This document shows, piece after piece, positions 61,897 to 64,000 of a stretch of DNA of 64,000 nt. The stretch spans positions 472,972 to 536,971 of the forward strand of contig CAUYUJ010017627.1 in the NCBI GenBank assembly GCA_963575745.1, read 5' to 3'. A program made the position numbers and the translations under genes. Under the pieces are notes generated by a model, which was not told the origin of the DNA, searched no databases, and was given only the letters and a program-made list of their open reading frames with translations. The stretch comes from Prorocentrum cordatum (Eukaryota > Sar > Dinophyceae > Prorocentrales > Prorocentraceae). Positions within the stretch are counted from its first letter, which is position 1. Every line of letters begins with the position of its first letter.

Positions 61897-64000
61897 GTGA
61901 TATTCCCTCCTCTTCCTCCGGTCCGAGTAGTCAGTCGATTCCAGTTTTCCCGACGTTCGTTTCGCGCAGGGGGACCTCGTCACTCTCGGCTGGGCGCTGC
62001 ACGAATAACAGGATCGCCGGAGCACAGCTCCGACGGAGGGCCTCCGAGGACCAGCGGCCCAGGAGTCCGACTGGGGGGAGTTTTGGAGGCCTCGAGTGGC
62101 AAGACGGAGACAACACGAATGATGATCACGAGGTCGCACTGCCTCGACAGGTGCGAACAGCTCTCGAATCTCGCGCGAGTGCCGAGTGTGCTCAGGAGGA
62201 CCCCGGGCCCGGCACCTACCTCTCAGGCAGCCGAGGAGTTAGTTTCATGGAGGTATTTTCTCCACCTCGCATCGCTCCTCGCGTGGAGCAGAAGGGGGGT
62301 CGTCTGGGGGCCAAGTCGAGCTGGGACCTGAAAACCGGTTGGGATTCGCGCCGGACGAGTGACAGACGAGAGCTCTGGGTTGCCATCGGAGAAGACAGGC
62401 CAGAGATGATTTGGCTCTGTCCGCCCTGCCGTACCTTTTCGGCGATAAGTAGGATCAGTGAGGCAGTGCGAGACCCCACCAAGTGGCATCAGGCTGTGGT
62501 CGGAGGAGTAAACGACCTCATTTTGTGTATGAAGATCGCAGCCTATCAGGCCGAGAGGGGTCGTTATTTCGCCTTCGAGCATCCGTTGTTTGCCAGCTCT
62601 TGGGCAGCCAAGGTGGTACGGTTTGTGGCTCAGCTCCCAGGCGTTCGACGGATCCGGATCGATATGTGCACCTTCGGTCTCAGAGTCACTAAGGAGGGCC
62701 TCAACAAGAAGCCCACGGGGCTCCTCACCAATCATCTGAGGCTGTCGGAGATCATGGATGGCCGGCTGTGTGCCGGCGATCACCCCCATGTCATTCTCGA
62801 GGGCAAGAGCCGCACCTCCAAGGCTCAGGAGTACCCCCCAGCGTTTGCCGAGGCGGTAGCTAGTGCGGTGACGGAGCAGTGGAGTGGTGCCAGTGTGTCG
62901 CGAGCGCCCACATGGGCAGAACTCGACGAGAGCCACTTTCCCGAGGGCGGAGAGGAAGGCGAGCGGGAGCCAGAGGACCTAGAGGGTCCCGAGGGAGCCA
63001 GCGGAAGCGAAGACGACGAGCCAGAGACTCGTCCCTCGGGCCCCCGCGCCAAGGATCCTTCGCCGGAACCCACCGAGGAGGAGAAGCGTCTTCTCTTCCG
63101 CCTTCATGTCAACATGGGCCATCCCTGCAACCGCAAGTTTATCAGGGTCCTCCGGGCCGGTGGCGCGAAGATACATCTGCTTCGCTGGATTCGGGATTCC
63201 TTCAGGTGCTCCGAGTGCGCAGAGCGGGCCCGCACGAGTGTCCACCGAAGGGTCGCGCTCCCACGCACGTTTAGGTTTAACCACATTGTGGGGGTTGACT
63301 TGTTCTACCTTACTTTTCAGGAGCGGACGTTGGCCTTTCTCAACCTAGTCGACCATGGCTCCAACTTGCAGGTGTGCGCGCGTGTGGAGGAACCTACCGC
63401 TGTTCAGGTCTGGCGAGCGTTTGTCAAGGCCTGGGTCCGTCCTTTTGGGGCCCCCCACTTCCTGCTCTCCGACGGGGGTTCCGAATTCGAGGGTCGCTTC
63501 GCTCGAGGACTCGAACAGTGGGGGGTCCTCCACCATGTCTGCGACGCCAACTCGCCCTGGCAGAATGGCCGTGTGGAGCGGCATGGAGGCTGGGTTAAGG
63601 ATAGGATCAAAGGCGAGATCGAAGGTGGGTCGGGTCTCCCAGGGAGTGTGGACGAGCTCGAAGATCTGGTGTACGAGCTATGCGCTCACAAGAACCGCTT
63701 CTGGCACCGAGGAGGTTTCTCTCCGATGCAGCTCGTGTTCGGTGAGAACCCCCGCATGCCCCACGAGTTGTTATCGGACGATCACATGGGCCTCCCTGGT
63801 TGGCAGGACGCCATTCGACCCGCGTCGGAGCTTGATTCGGCCGGCTCCGAGTTCGCCAGGTCTCAGCGGATCAGAGAGCTCGCTCGCAAGCTAGCTCTTG
63901 AAGCGACTGCTCGAGACAAGATCGCCAAGGCGAGTAAGGCCCGTGGTCCCGGCCAGGCCCAGGTGTCGTTCACTCCAGGCCAGTGGGTTTTCGTGTGGCG
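61897..64000 (+). CDS. pol: Copia pol: methyltransferase-like domain and integrase (runs off window)
   Basis: After a Ser/Pro/Arg linker comes a methyltransferase-like domain: VSFMEVFSPPRIAP (about 62238), MIWLCPPCRTFSAIS with Cys codon at 62427, YFAFEHPLFASSW with Glu codon at 62577, and DMCTFGLRV...KKPTGLLTNH. PPC-x-xFS and F-E-H-P mirror motifs IV and VI of cytosine-C5 methyltransferases (PPCQGFS, ENV). An acidic linker precedes integrase. Its HHCC zinc site is HVNMGH (His codons 63105, 63120) and CSEC (Cys codons 63207, 63216). The catalytic core has D in VGVDLFY (63297), D in LSDGGSEF (63471) and E in NGRVERHGG (63576), with D-E spacing close to 35. It then reads GGFSPMQLVFGENPRMP. All catalytic residues of integrase are present. 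The frame is still open at the window end. Confidence 0.8.

Larger units (their letters stand above)
57314..64000 (+). mobile_element. Ty1/copia-type LTR retrotransposon, 5' and middle parts
   Basis: Order seen: gag with CCHC knuckle, protease-like motif, CxxC-bearing segment, methyltransferase-like domain and integrase. Integrase placed before any reverse transcriptase is the copia arrangement; reverse transcriptase, RNase H and the 3' LTR would lie beyond the window. The 5' LTR could not be delimited in the 57.0-57.3 kb flank. One frame (third position, codons at multiples of 3) is open from 57387 to the window end without a stop. Confidence 0.8.

Overview
The window looks like nuclear DNA of a dinoflagellate. 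Exons are short and separated by introns packed with (CTC)n and (GGA)n tracts. Most acceptors read AG|G, and several likely donors are GC or GA instead of GT. Exons carry KKPA/KRPA lysine-alanine repeats. Protein families known mainly from dinoflagellate genomes appear: an EVFSG-type methyltransferase-like domain, a CKCGCKGWCTLW protein and a copia gag with HYRLWKK. The species cannot be fixed from sequence; a Prorocentrum-like genome would fit. Nothing bacterial was seen (no operons, no ribosome-binding sites).

Layout, left to right. 1-1203 is the 3' end of gene A, continuing from upstream. From 2266 to 26635, plus-strand exons of gene B follow one another; many join in phase. The early part is disordered, coiled-coil and KKPA-rich. 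Exons from 22595 to 26635 encode a methyltransferase-like domain in which the usual PPC cysteine appears to be histidine. The long intron at 15.4-22.1 kb holds an intronless 702-residue ORF and one arm of a large inverted repeat. At 28.6-30.3 kb lie terminal exons of one or two further genes, one with a KOW/SH3-like segment.

From 31 to 47 kb the DNA is mostly decayed retroelement: a plus-strand LINE tail (32.2-33.1 kb), a long minus-strand LINE-like relic with a reverse-transcriptase motif (about 35.2-42.4 kb) and a plus-strand decayed coding stretch (43.9-46.8 kb). A 640-bp GAT microsatellite separates the last two. From 46.9 to 54 kb there are satellites: a GC-rich composite array, TAGC-type repeats, a 670-bp TAC tract, TG and TA tracts, and CTTGGGG-family repeats. 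A small gene D ends at 55361, followed by a roughly 105-bp tandem array.

From about 57.3 kb to the window end runs a Ty1/copia-type retrotransposon (gag, zinc knuckle, protease-like, methyltransferase-like, integrase). It is cut by the window edge before reverse transcriptase. One reading frame stays open from 57387 to 64000. A second, more protein-like ORF (60025-61719) lies over it in another frame. This dual-frame stretch, with a methyltransferase-like domain between protease and integrase, is the most interesting signal. Splice sites and domain calls were made by eye, without database searches or RNA evidence.
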